Below, in pieces: positions 35,820 through 45,254 of a DNA stretch of 64,000 bases; position 1 is the first letter of the stretch, and each line of letters begins with the position of its first letter. Under the pieces are notes generated by a model that saw only the letters and a list, made by a program, of their open reading frames with translations, was not told the DNA's origin and made no database searches. The position numbers were made by a program, and so were the translations under genes. Source of the stretch: Octadecabacter arcticus 238 (GTDB lineage Bacteria > Pseudomonadota > Alphaproteobacteria > Rhodobacterales > Rhodobacteraceae). The stretch lies in the NCBI RefSeq assembly GCF_000155735.2, contig NC_020908.1:3229001-3293000 (forward strand), read 5' to 3'.

Positions 35820-36641
35820 CTAGGGCAATTCCACAATGCCAACCCGACTGCTCAATTGCCAGACGGACGCAAACTCGTCGCTTTGCGAAATCTCGCTCCA
35901 GCAGGCTTTCATATCGTCCGAAAAGTTAATGTCATCAAACAAGACAAGCGCACCCTTGTCCGCCACACTGCGCACAAGTTCAAACTGTTTCACAACGAAA
36001 TCGCGGGTGTGGATGGCATCAATCAAAGCAATGTTCACTTTATCGGTGATCAGCCCGATATTGTCTTCAAACGTGCCAAGCGTCAGCACATGCCGGTCGC
36101 TGACCGTGTCGAAATTGGACTGCGCAATCGAATTCCAAATCTCATTGGGCTCAAAACTATACATCTTACCACGGTTGCAGATGTTCAGTCCGGCCAGCCA
36201 ATACATGCCACTGGCCCCAAACGCGGCCCCGAATTCCAGAACCGCGTTCGGTTTCATTTGGCTCACCAGCCACGTGTAGAACTGACAAAATTCGGCCTTG
36301 GTGCGCACGTCCTGCATCCTGCGTTTAGGATTATCGTCAATCACACGGCCATAGTTTTCAACGTTCTTGTATTCCTCCCACAAAGGCAGCTTGCCAAGAT
36401 CATTTGTGTGCTTGATCGTCGCCTCGATCTCTTCAAACACCGCAGCGTTGTCGGCCAGAAACGCCTCTTTTTGGCGCTCAAAGCGGGCAAAAACATCCGC
36501 GATCTGACTGTCACCGCGCACCCGCAGCTTTCGAATTCTGAATACCATCTGCCTCACCAAACCAAAAAATGCTTTTATTGCATTCTTACACAGGTGCGCC
36601 ACGGCGACCAAGTCTATCGGATGGTGATGTAGATTTGGCAT
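35820..36641 (-). CDS. Class I SAM-dependent methyltransferase
   Basis: The product is up to 273 residues. The SAM-binding segment is AVLEFGAAFGASGMYWLAG, followed by the acidic strand KMYSFEPNE and the catalytic-core LIDAIHTRD and LVLFDDINF, the Methyltransf_24 pattern. It resembles sugar- or cell-surface-modifying methyltransferases, but the substrate is unknown. The start is uncertain: an internal ATG at 36548 would remove a hydrophobic N-terminal stretch. It is 28 bases before the glycerate kinase gene and may be co-transcribed with it. Confidence 0.8.
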   Translation of the reverse strand: MPNLHHHPIDLVAVAHLCKNAIKAFFGLVRQMVFRIRKLRVRGDSQIADVFARFERQKEAFLADNAAVFEEIEATIKHTNDLGKLPLWEEYKNVENYGRVIDDNPKRRMQDVRTKAEFCQFYTWLVSQMKPNAVLEFGAAFGASGMYWLAGLNICNRGKMYSFEPNEIWNSIAQSNFDTVSDRHVLTLGTFEDNIGLITDKVNIALIDAIHTRDFVVKQFELVRSVADKGALVLFDDINFSDDMKACWSEISQSDEFASVWQLSSRVGIVELP

Positions 36642-36778
36642 AAGCGTGCCGAATCACTATTCAGAGATCCTTTGGCGCAAGAAAGACTAATCTAAAACAA
36701 TAGCTTACAAGATACCGATAAACGCGTTGGGTCATAAGTGCGCGCACCAACAGCATAAGCATGCATCTGCGCCGCAAT

Positions 36779-36809
36779 AAAAAGGCCCGCCTTACGGCGA
36801 GCCTTTTTT
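36779..36809. terminator. Bidirectional rho-independent terminator
   Basis: The stem AAAAAGGCCCGCC/GGCGAGCCTTTTTT has one mismatch and A- and T-runs on both sides, so it can end transcripts from either direction. It lies just 8 bases before IS630 copy C and does not follow any present gene, so it may have ended a gene that the island has displaced. Confidence 0.8.
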
Positions 36810-36817
36810 ACTTGTTA

Positions 36818-38010
36818 TACTCCTGCGCCTGAATTGACCTGACGATTTTGGGCCTGCGATTCACTTCGTCGCATGGCCAAAGGCGGTTCAGTCTGTATTT
36901 TGAGTTTATGAGCAAGCAATACAAAACAGTCTCCTTATCCGACGAGCAGCGCATAGCACTTGAAGCGCTTTGCCGCCGCCGCAAAGTTGACGCCCTTGTT
37001 TGGAGACGGGCGCGCGCGTTTCTTCTTTTGGACGCAGGAGAAGACGCCGGAACGGTTTGCCGGATTTTGGATATTGGCCCGACAGTTTTGACGGAGTGGC
37101 GATTTGCCTTTGCCGGTGTGGGACTATCGTTTTTCGGTCTGAAGGACTACAGCCAGCGTCAGGGTCATTTGTCCGTCGTGCAAGAGCAGGCGGTGAGAGC
37201 CCATTTCACCGCGCAGCCTGCCCGCAATGCCGATGAGGTCTGTGCCTATGTTCTAGCCGAGTGCGACCAAAACTACAGCACGTCGGGAGCCGCCAAGCTG
37301 ATGCGCCGCCTGGGGTTCGCGTATAAGAAACCACAATTGCTGCCTGCACAGGCCGATGAAGCCAAGCAGGCTGCGTTTATTGCCAAATATGAGGCCCTGA
37401 TGAACGGGTTGGCCGCAGATGAGATGGTTGTCTTTTCGGACGCTGTCCACCCCGAACACCAGAGCCGCCCCGCCCATGGTTGGTTCCCCAAGGGACAAAA
37501 GACGGCCCTGAAGGCGACATCAGGGCGCAAGCGGCTCAACATTCAGGGCGCGCTTGACCTTGAGACTTTCCAGGTCACCTTTGTGGAAGGCGAGAAGATC
37601 AATGCCCAGACAACCCGACAGATGCTGGAAAAGTTGGAACGCAACAACCAAACCAAGACGGCCATCCACGTCTTTGTCGACAATGCCCGCTATCATCATG
37701 CCAAGATACTACAGCCATGGCTGGACAGCCCAGAACGTCGGGTGAAGTTGCATTTCTTGCCAGCATATGCCCCGCACCTCAACCCGATCGAGCGTCTTTG
37801 GGGTGTTATGCACAAATGGGTCACCCACAATCGGCACTATGCAACGTTCAACCAATTCACAGAGGCCATTTTCGACTTCTTCCGCAAGACCCTGCCAGAA
37901 AAATGGCCAGAGTCCCGCGACACCGTCACCGACAACTTCCGCGTCATATCGCTCAAGGAATACAAAGTGATTTGAGGGGAAAACCTCAGGTCAATTCAGG
38001 CGCGGGAGTA
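36818..38010 (+). mobile_element. IS630-family element, copy C
   Basis: The terminal repeats TACTCCTGCGCCTGAATTGA are flanked by TA at 36816-36817 and 38011-38012. It inserted just downstream of the tniB remnant, where tniQ would be expected. Confidence 0.95.
36908..37975 (+). CDS. IS630-family transposase, copy C (full length)
   Basis: The product is 355 residues and full length like copy B. It differs from copy B at a few visible residues (VWRRAR for VWKRAR, FAGVGLS for FAGAGLS, FQVTFVEG for FQFTFVEG, ESRDT for EFRDT). The DDE landmarks are present, so activity is possible. Confidence 0.94.
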   Translation: MSKQYKTVSLSDEQRIALEALCRRRKVDALVWRRARAFLLLDAGEDAGTVCRILDIGPTVLTEWRFAFAGVGLSFFGLKDYSQRQGHLSVVQEQAVRAHFTAQPARNADEVCAYVLAECDQNYSTSGAAKLMRRLGFAYKKPQLLPAQADEAKQAAFIAKYEALMNGLAADEMVVFSDAVHPEHQSRPAHGWFPKGQKTALKATSGRKRLNIQGALDLETFQVTFVEGEKINAQTTRQMLEKLERNNQTKTAIHVFVDNARYHHAKILQPWLDSPERRVKLHFLPAYAPHLNPIERLWGVMHKWVTHNRHYATFNQFTEAIFDFFRKTLPEKWPESRDTVTDNFRVISLKEYKVI

Positions 38011-38035
38011 TACAACGTATTAGGATTACGGACTT

Positions 38036-38976
38036 CTACCGCGTCAGGTCGAGAAGTCTCTGAGGATCAAACGCTTCTTGAAAGTCCGGAGCAGTGAAAG
38101 GTGAGTACTGTTTGGGGATGCCCTTGCTGATGGCAAACTGCTTCGCAAAGTCCTCAATAATCAGATGGGTTTTGCCCCCATTCTCGCGGTCACAAGCGTG
38201 TCAATCAAAAGCTCGATCACCAGTCCCCAGCGGCTGGAGTAGGCGTGGTCCAGTCGTGCCAGAAAATCCGGTGTAACAAGATGCTCAACCTCAATATTTG
38301 CTTCATCAGCAAATGCGAACACGAGCCGATTAAGCAAGTTTTTATCGCGCCCAAACTTAATCGTTTTGAAATGGACATGATCAACAAGTTCGTAAAGCTG
38401 CTCGTAGGACTGAATATATCCGGTCAGTGTATGCACACCAGAAAGGATCATCACCATCGGCCACCGCGGCTCTTTCATCATCGTCTTGAAGCTGTCCAGA
38501 AATACCTTGTTTGACTTTGCATTGTCGCCAAACACATGTTGGCATTCGTCATTTTGAATACCGATCACACCTTGCTCTTGAGCCTGATCGAGCACGCGTT
38601 CCCAGATATATTCCTGTGTTCTGTTTCTTTGAAGGTCGTAGCCAAGCGCCAAAAGAGTCTTTGTCCCGAGGTCTTTGAAAGTAACACGACCAGACAGAAC
38701 ACAGCTGACGATCTTCGCTGGTCGTCCATCTGGCATGAGGGTGCCACTTTCATTGAACTCTCGCCGTAGTTTCTTCAGTTCCAGAGACTTTCCAACCCTT
38801 GAATGCCCCGTAACGACCAAACCACGCACTTCGAGATCCTCAATCTGTCGGCTCAGATAATACTCTTCAACACATTTTCCGAATGCAGCTTTCAGTGCCT
38901 CTGCACGTGGCAGTTCAAAATGCGCGGCCTTCAATTTTGGTGCGACGCCAATCTTTTCCATATTCATAAATGTCAT
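38036..38976 (-). pseudogene. tniB: TniB-like AAA ATPase of a Tn5053/Tn402-type transposon, frameshifted near the C-terminus
   Basis: The open frame is 38161-38976 (271 residues). It has the P-loop GHSRVGKSLELKKL, a Walker B-like IGIQNDECQHVFG, and ILSGVHTL as sensor. TniB is the ATP-dependent target-selection partner of the TniA transposase. The frame ends at TGA just after ARMGAKP, but the next frame continues HLIIEDFAKQFAISKG and YSPFTAPDF to a TAG at 38036, which matches the TniB C-terminus; a single lost base in the run near 38170 explains it. Its start overlaps the tniA stop (ATGA). tniQ and the transposon end are missing. Confidence 0.75.
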
Positions 38977-39325
38977 GAGAATTTCCCTTTTGTTTCTAGT
39001 CGCCCAATAGGCTGCTGGTTATCCGTGATTTTGGGGTCATCGGCCACAGTTTTGACCGGACCGGCATCGGCTCTCGAGTGATCCTCGCTTTCATCGCGAA
39101 CACTCTTCCCCTCAATCATGACTTGTTCCTGATCTCCCGATTGGTGATCGATCACTGGTCCGCCATCACCAATCGGAAATACGTCAGGGCCGCCAGTTCT
39201 GGCGTTAATATCTCCAGGCCGAACAGTTTCAGCGATGTCAGAGCTTGGAATGATCCGTGCTCCACCGAAGACGTGACGCGCCTTGGTCTTGCACTCCTCA
39301 AAGGTCGAGTAACAGCGAGACAGTT
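38973..39325 (-). pseudogene. tniA: TniA transposase, C-terminal remnant
   Basis: An open frame without a start reads from the IS3 border at 39325 to the stop at 38973 (ARHVFGGARIIPSSDIAETV, ending QPIGRLETKGKFS). Its stop overlaps the tniB start by ATGA, the arrangement of tniA-tniB operons. The DDE core and the N-terminus are gone, cut by the IS3 element. The assignment rests on position and the coupled tniB rather than on a catalytic motif. Confidence 0.55.
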
Positions 39326-40634
39326 TGGACCTGTTGCGGTTTGATGCCGCTCCTTTGATAGCATTTACTGCAACAAAGGAGATGAACTATGGGACTGAAA
39401 CGGACGGACGAATTCCGCCAAGATGCGGTGCGCATAGCGCTGACCACCTGCTTACACGTAAGCAGGTGGCTGATGATCTTGGTGTCGGAATGTCGACGCT
39501 GAACAAATGGATCACAGCGCACCGAAACACGGATGTGGTCTCGAAAGAGGATTTAAGCCTCGCCCAAGAGAATGATCGGCTTCGGCGTGAGATACTTTTA
39601 CCTGACAGCACATGCTTGCATGTGTGAGAGGGCGCATTCTCAAGGAGGAAAGGGAAATCCTAAAAAAGGCTACGGTGTTCTTCGCGAGCTAAAAGCCGTG
39701 AGGTTTAAGTTTATTGAAGAGCACCGGTTCATATTTTCTACTGGACGGATGTGTCGTGTCATGAACGTCAGTTCGCGTGGCTTGCGGGCATTCCGAAGCC
39801 GTCCTGCTAGCAGCAGGCAGCGATCTGATATGGTGACGTTGGTCCACATCAAAGAACAATCTCGTCTCAGTCTGGACAGCTATGCACTGCACGGCAGGGT
39901 ATTGCGCAGCAATGTCCCGAAAGTGGCAGGCCACGGATGACCGAAGAGTTGAAAGAGATCGGATTGGATATCGGTCACCGCCGCGTTGGTCGTTTGATGC
40001 GCCAGAACGGCATATCCGTGGTTAGAACCCACAAACACAAGGTCACCACAGACAGCAATCACAAGTTCAACATTGCGCCAAACTTGTTGGATCGAAACTT
40101 CATTGCAGATCAACCAAGCCAAAAATGGGCTGGGGACATTACCTATATCTGGACGCGTGAGGGTTGGCTTTACCTGGCTGTGATCGTGGATTTACATTCC
40201 AGGCGCGTGATTGGATGGGCTGTCAGCAATCGGATGAAGCGTGCCCTGGCAATCAGGGCGTTGAAGATGGCTATCGCCTTCCGGTCACCGCCAAAGGGCT
40301 GCATCCATCACACGGATCGCGGCAGCCAATACTGTTCGCATGACTACCAAAAGATCCTGCGCCAGAACGGCTTCAAAGTATCGATGAGTGGCAAAGGCAA
40401 TTGCTATGATAATGCGGCAGTTGAGACGTTCTTCAAAACCATCAAGGCCGAGCTGATCTGGCGTCATACTTGGGAGACATGCCAGTCGGCTAAAATAGCA
40501 GTCTTTGAATATATCAACGGCTTCTACAATCCACGCCGAAGGCACTCAACGTTGGGCTGGAAAAGTCCTGTCGCCTTCGAACGGAAGGTGGCTTAAACGA
40601 ACACTTGGGGCGGAATTGAAGCCCGACAGGTCCA
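39326..40634 (+). mobile_element. IS3-family element, degenerate
   Basis: Imperfect inverted repeats can be aligned: left TGGACCTGTTGCGGTTTGAT, right complement TGGACCTGTCGGGCTTCAAT. No target duplication was found, so the borders are good to a few bases. It separates the tniA remnant from an older IS3 remnant. Confidence 0.8.
39389..40596 (+). pseudogene. IS3-family transposase (OrfAB), multiply broken
   Basis: Reading across frames rebuilds OrfA (MGLKRTDEFRQDAVRIAL, then LTRKQVADDLGVGMSTLNKW) and OrfB from about 39690, with an intact rve core near the end (WAGDITYIW, HHTDRGSQY, NAAVETFFKTIKAEL). Lesions: a frameshift at the palindrome 39444-39469, a 40-base foreign stretch at 39593-39632, a TAA at 39690-39692 where Gln is usual, and a 41-base extra stretch at 39884-39924. 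This goes beyond the single programmed frameshift normal for IS3. Confidence 0.85.
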
Positions 40635-41100
40635 AGATGCGGTTCTTCAAAGTCTGATGCCATCGCTCCACTGCCCAGTAGTGGTTTGCTTGCAAGCCAT
40701 GAGAGGGATCTTGCCTTGGGTTTGTGGGTGATACGGCGCACCACGAGAATGCTTCATACCCTTGCCTTGCAGCCATTTTGCCAAGTCGCCTGAGACATAG
40801 CTGGAGCCGTTGTCCACTGCCCGGCAGTTGATACGCAGTATCAATGAGAAGGGACTAAGCAGGCGAGGCTTGTGGACAACATGAACCTGGCCACATCCCG
40901 ACGCGGCTAAGGCCAGATCCAATGTATCAGTGACGTCTTGGGTCCTCATGTTTGTACAGAGATTCCATGAGATGATGTAGCTGCTGTAATCGTCTAGGCC
41001 TCTCGTGGCTTGCGAGCAAACCACTGCCAGCTAATAGATCGTGCTGAGATAGAACCAGCCCCAGCCCAGAACCTTGAGGTATGCGCAGAGTCGAAGGTAG
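40635..41100 (-). pseudogene. Remnant of a second IS3-family transposase
   Basis: On the minus strand, pieces in different frames match an integrase core: YLKVLGWGWFYLSTI, DDYSSYIISWNLCT, DTLDLALAASGCGQVHVVHKP, VDNGSSYVSGDLAKWL, RGAPYHPQTQGKI and RWHQTLKNRILDLS. The order is correct, but with frameshifts and an extra stretch, so it is an old remnant. The nearby IS3 element forms its right-hand (3') limit. Confidence 0.7.
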
Positions 41101-41300
41101 CGGCCGATGTCCGGTCTGGGCCGTACGCCGCCATACCCAACATTCCACGTTGATGCCCTTTTTGACGACCAAATATGATTTACTAATAGGCAGTTGAAGG
41201 GAAAAGCAATGAAACACAGGCTAACCACAGCAATCACCCTTGGGGACTATGCAAGTTCGATCCTGTGGCAAACTAGGAACGTGAACCATTTCTCCAGAAC

Positions 41301-41720
41301 GTGTCGATTGAAAAGCGTTCCCATATGGGCGTCGAACCCATGCTCCTGGCTCTCGCAATGGAGTTCGCATTAAAAGCTTGGTTCGTGTTTGACTACGATG
41401 ACCCCAAAGTTAAGAAGACGCACAACCTGCTTAAACTGTTTAAAGTTCTCCTGCCCGAAAGCCAAGAACGCCTCGAAATAGAATTTTAAAAGTCGGTTGA
41501 GTCGCAGTGTGGACCGGGTTGGTTCATGGAATATTCCCTTACAGATATTTTGAGCCATCACGCCAACGCGTTCGTAGAATGGCGATATTTGCACGAACGC
41601 AAAGGAACACTTGGCTTTGACCAAAGCACCTTCATCGCAACACTTGAGATGATCTTGGTTGAGTTCAGGACGCGCTACCGAACTGAAAAATGTGAAAAGT
41701 TCTTTGGCACATCTTTATGA
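41301..41720 (+). pseudogene. HEPN-like small protein remnant with an internal stop
   Basis: One frame reads 41301-41720 with a TAA at 41487-41489. The parts are ALAMEFALKAWFVFDYDD, VKKTHNLLKLFKVLLPESQ and, after the stop, ILSHHANAFVEWRYLHERKG and EMILVEFRTRY. The helical pattern with HNLLKLF and FVEWRYLHE recalls HEPN-fold proteins, which are often toxins or RNases in mobile regions. I see no antitoxin partner. The similarity is by pattern only. Confidence 0.4.
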
Positions 41721-41923
41721 AGTTAGTTTGAATAAGTCGTTCCCACTGCTGGACGGCGAAACCGTTATAGGCATCTCATCGTTGATTCCAATGCTTGACT
41801 GTGATTCCGTTACAACACCCGCATCTATGCGCGCGCCCTGCTTCCTTCATGCTTCCTCCCATTCTTTGCAAGAAAGAATCAGAAAACAGCCTTAACGTAA
41901 CTAATTGATTTAAAAAAATTAAA

Positions 41924-42000
41924 TGGTGATCCCGGAAGGAATCGAACCTTCAACATCCTCATTAGAAGTGAGGTGCTCTATCCAGTTGAGCTACGGGACC
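41924..42000 (-). tRNA. tRNA-Arg (anticodon UCU)
   Basis: Read on the minus strand: acceptor 5' arm GGTCCCG pairs with CGGGATC (one G-T); D arm GCTCAACTGGATAGAGC; anticodon stem CCTCA/TGAGG with loop CTTCTAA, anticodon TCT; T arm GAAGGTTCGATTCCTTC; encoded CCA at 41924-41926. All four stems close. It reads AGA. The mobile-element island lies on its 3' side. Confidence 0.95.
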
Positions 42001-42668
42001 GCTCACGACCTTCTAGCTGGCGTCGCATATAGATTTCAAGCGGCGCTTTGGGGTTTAGGCATGCGGTCGTGTGGTTTTCCTTGGAAATGGAACCCGCCTT
42101 TGACCAGCGGCCTGTAAAAGGCGGAGCAATATTAGACCACAGAAACAGCTGCGTGATGCGATTGTAGCGTGGCTTTGTTGGTGGCGTGGATACCCCCACC
42201 AACCGGCATCGTAATGTGCCATTGTGATGTTTCAGAAAGCATCATTCAAAGGGAGAGCAGACAGTTTTCCGACCGAAACTTCCACGCGCGACTTTGCCTC
42301 TCTGGCGGAGACGTTAGCGTATATCAGGCCCCGAGCGATCAGAACGGGCGTTTTGGAAATATCACTCTTTTTCATGATGTTTGGTCTTTGTGTCAGTCGT
42401 TATATAATTTCGGCACATTTGAGCTTGTTTCTTACTGCAGGCTCTGGTCCTTCGTTGATTGCGTTTAAGCGTTTAAGCTTGATGGCCACAAGTGCAGGTT
42501 GAGTATGATTTTGCGTTTGATCTGCTCTCACTGTTTCAGGATCTGCTGAGTCCGCCCGAAGTAGACGTCAGCGGAGCTTTGTTGAACTGATCAATGCGCT
42601 AGAACAAGAATAGCTTTATGAAGTGGTTCCACTTATTTCGAGAGGTTTGCGGATGGGCTAGGATGTAA
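42001..42668. other. Intergenic stretch without a recognisable gene
   Basis: No conserved gene is visible. One open frame at 42224-42502 (92 codons, with a hydrophobic stretch LFFMMFGLCVSRYIISA) has no recognisable relatives and no good ribosome site, so I do not call it. The right end borders the DUF2793 remnant. Confidence 0.5.
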
Positions 42669-42899
42669 TCTGGAAACACCACAAGCCTGCTGTTCCAGAC
42701 AGGATTTTCGGGGCGGGCGGAAATGGGCACCACGGGCATGGATAATTTCACAATCAAAGCTTTGCCGGACGGGGCGGCTTTTTGGGATGTGGCTAAGTTC
42801 GACAAGCAAACCGGACGGGTCAGTTTTTCCAACGGCAGTCCAGATTTTCGAGAACGTCTGACCGGCAATCAGACCTATTATGTGCGCCCGGATGCCTGA
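42669..42899 (+). pseudogene. C-terminal remnant of a DUF2793 protein (GTA head-spike GhsA-like)
   Basis: The frame after a TAA at 42666-42668 reads TTSLLFQTGFSGRAEMGTT, then GMDNFTIKALPDGAAFW and KQTGRVSFSNGS, ending PDA. This is the typical C-terminus of DUF2793 proteins (FSGRAEMGTTGxDxFxIKxS...TGRVxxPxG). The N-terminal hundreds of residues are absent, so this is a leftover. In Rhodobacter capsulatus a DUF2793 protein, GhsA, is a gene transfer agent head spike that binds the capsule. It is convergent with phosphomannomutase. Confidence 0.7.
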
Positions 42900-42915
42900 T
42901 ACGCAATTCTTTACA

Positions 42916-44307
42916 TCAACGCAAAATATCATCGAGGCGCACCAGATGACGCGCCACCAGATCAGCGGCTTTCCCAGCACTTCCTGCTTCAGCGTAGCAT
43001 CTGAATTCAGGTGCATTGCCGGACGGACGCAGGTGGATTACGTCGCCGCCGACAAACGTCACGCGCAGGCCGTCGGTGGTGTCGATTCTCGTTTCACCAC
43101 CACCGACGTCAAAAAACGCGGTACGCACCATTGGGTCTGTTGTCAGGCGGTCAAGGAAAGGTTCACTGACCTGCGGCGCGATGCCCTGCAGTCGGCCGGC
43201 CGCGGTGAACACACGCGGCAGGTCGGCGACCAGATCCGCTACGGCGCACCCGTTCCGGCCGGCAGCAACCAACGGCGCGATCATCGGCAATAAGCTGTTG
43301 CGGGTCATCAGCGGCGCGAGCGGGGCATGTTGCATCTGCGCGGTGAACCCCAGCAGAAACCCACCGTTCGCCTCATATCCTGCGACCTTTGCGGCAGGGT
43401 CCAAGGCCAGAACATCCTCCATCGCCGCAATCACAAAGGGCGAGCCGATGCGGGTCAGCTTGATCTGCTTGAAATCCACCATTTGCAACACCATCGAATT
43501 GGACGACACTGGCGTGCAGATCACGTCCGCGCCGAGATACCGTGCGGTCAGCACGCCCAGAACATCGCCCACGACGATGGCGCCCGTGTGATCCGCTAGC
43601 ATTGGGCGGTCTGAATCGCCGTCCGTGGATATGATCGCATCAAGGCCATAGTCCTTACACCACCCCGCCAGCAGGTCGCGCGTGTCAAGATCAAGCGCTT
43701 CGGTATCAACGGGAATGAACACATCAGAGCGCCCAAGCGTGACCGGCTGCGCCCCCAGCGCCTGCACCACACGCACTATAACATCACGACCAACGGCGCT
43801 GTGTTGATAAACCCCGACGCGCAACCCGTGCAGCGCATCCGCACCGAAGGCATCTGTGTAGCGGCGTTCATAAGTGTCGATAACGTCCGGCGCGGTCTTC
43901 AAGGTGCCTGTCTCGTCCGCCACAGGACGCCCCAAATGCGCGATAATCGCCTGTTCATCCACCTTGGTGATTTCGCCACCCGGCACATAGAATTTCAGCC
44001 CGTTGCGGTCTGCGGGAATATGGCTGCCGGTGACCATCACCGCCCCCGCGTTTGTCTGCATCGACGCCAGCGCCAGCGCAGGTGTCGGCAACGCGCCACA
44101 ATCGACGACCGCGACGCCTTCGGCACGCGCCACCGACATCACAGCATCGGCGATATCAGGCGACGAAGGGCGCAGATCACGCCCGACATAAAGCGTCACA
44201 TTACAATTGCACGCCGCCAGAAAGGCGCGGGTATAATCCGCGACCAGGCTTTCGGTCAGCTCGATTACAAGGCCGCGCAGGCCGCTGGTTCCGAATTTGG
44301 GCGCCAT
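42916..44307 (-). CDS. manB: Phosphomannomutase (alpha-phosphohexomutase family)
   Basis: The product is 463 residues. The phosphoserine loop is VTGSHIPADRNGLKF, the metal loop ISTDGDSDRPMLAD, the sugar-binding loop GYEANGGFLLG and the phosphate loop RPSGNAPEFRCY, all four active-site regions of the family. It interconverts mannose-6-phosphate and mannose-1-phosphate. It shares the locus with the GDP-mannose enzyme at 45255-46697, so both supply GDP-mannose for surface polysaccharide. The exact substrate range (mannose versus glucose) cannot be fixed from sequence. Confidence 0.9.
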   Translation of the reverse strand: MAPKFGTSGLRGLVIELTESLVADYTRAFLAACNCNVTLYVGRDLRPSSPDIADAVMSVARAEGVAVVDCGALPTPALALASMQTNAGAVMVTGSHIPADRNGLKFYVPGGEITKVDEQAIIAHLGRPVADETGTLKTAPDVIDTYERRYTDAFGADALHGLRVGVYQHSAVGRDVIVRVVQALGAQPVTLGRSDVFIPVDTEALDLDTRDLLAGWCKDYGLDAIISTDGDSDRPMLADHTGAIVVGDVLGVLTARYLGADVICTPVSSNSMVLQMVDFKQIKLTRIGSPFVIAAMEDVLALDPAAKVAGYEANGGFLLGFTAQMQHAPLAPLMTRNSLLPMIAPLVAAGRNGCAVADLVADLPRVFTAAGRLQGIAPQVSEPFLDRLTTDPMVRTAFFDVGGGETRIDTTDGLRVTFVGGDVIHLRPSGNAPEFRCYAEAGSAGKAADLVARHLVRLDDILR

Positions 44308-44522
44308 GGGATTTTCCTCATTTAACCGTGAGACAGATAATCAAAAGTCGGTGTCGCTACAAACCAAACTTTTCGAACACAACCGCACGGCGCCCCCTCA
44401 CAGTTGCTGGCAGATTGCGCGGGCCAGCACAAAAAGATATCGAACTGCTGGACGCCGAGGGTTCTTTGCAAGGTCTCAACAGGGCAAGATGCCGAAGTGC
44501 AGAGTAAAAGGTAAATTGTTCC

Positions 44523-45199
44523 ATGCCAATCGTGAAAATATCGGGAAAAATTGTCTATTTTGCCCACGTCCCCAAATGTGCCGGGACTGCGATGGAGATT
44601 TACCTGACCAAAGCATTTGGCACCTTGGCGTTTCGCGACACAAAATTCCATGCCCGTACGCCCGGCACACGCTGGACGAAAGGCTCTCCGCAGCATGTTG
44701 ATGCCAACGCCATATCGACACTCTTTCCGTCTGAATTCTTTGATGAAAGCTTTGCAGTGGTACGCAGTCCCGTGACACGCCTCGTGTCAGCATTCCGCTT
44801 TCAACGCGATGTCGAAGCCTTAATCGGTCCCGATGTTACCCTCGCAGAGTGGCTGACGCGTGTCCATCGCACACGAAATCGCGCGCCCTGGCAGTTTGAT
44901 AACCACACCCGTTTGATGGATGATATCGTGCCGCAGAGCGCACGTATCTTTCGACTGGAAGACGGACTCGATGCGGTTGTGCCACGGCTTCAAGACATTG
45001 CCGGTGCTGAATATTCACTGCCGCAGACTATCACGCCACACAACGTGACGGACAAACGGCTTGTCTTTGAAAGAAAGGCGATACGCCCGTCATCCCAACG
45101 CAAAATGAAATCGCGCTGATCCACCGTTACTACCGCGACGATTTCGAACGATTTCACTACCATCCCTTGACCGGAGACCCAATTCAACACCCCGTCTGA
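44523..45199 (+). pseudogene. Sulfotransferase-family protein, frameshifted near the C-terminus
   Basis: The main frame 44523-45119 has the PAPS 5'-phosphosulfate loop in FAHVPKCAGTAMEIYL and the 3'-phosphate segment VRSPVTRLVSAFRF. At about 45075 the frame goes off; the next frame continues with TPVIPTQNEIALIHRYYRDD and FERFHYHPLTGDP to a TGA at 45197, as in family C-termini. One lost A in the A-run AAAGAAAGG explains it. It would have sulfated a polysaccharide or lipid. It is either a recent pseudogene or a sequencing error. Confidence 0.8.
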
Positions 45200-45254
45200 A
45201 TCCCGTCAAACCGTTGCTGAGTTGCAATGCCCGAATACGGTGACGGAGCCTTGT

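Noticed and set aside
39389..39700. Programmed -1 frameshift in IS3
   Set aside because: IS3 elements normally use one slippage site, but here there are several lesions, including long extra stretches and a stop, so this is decay.
41924..42000. Duplicated tRNA 3' end as an attachment site
   Set aside because: I looked for a second copy of the tRNA 3' sequence in the window and did not find one.
42224..42502. 92-codon open frame with a hydrophobic stretch
   Set aside because: No ribosome site, no recognisable relatives and unusual composition; not enough to call a gene.
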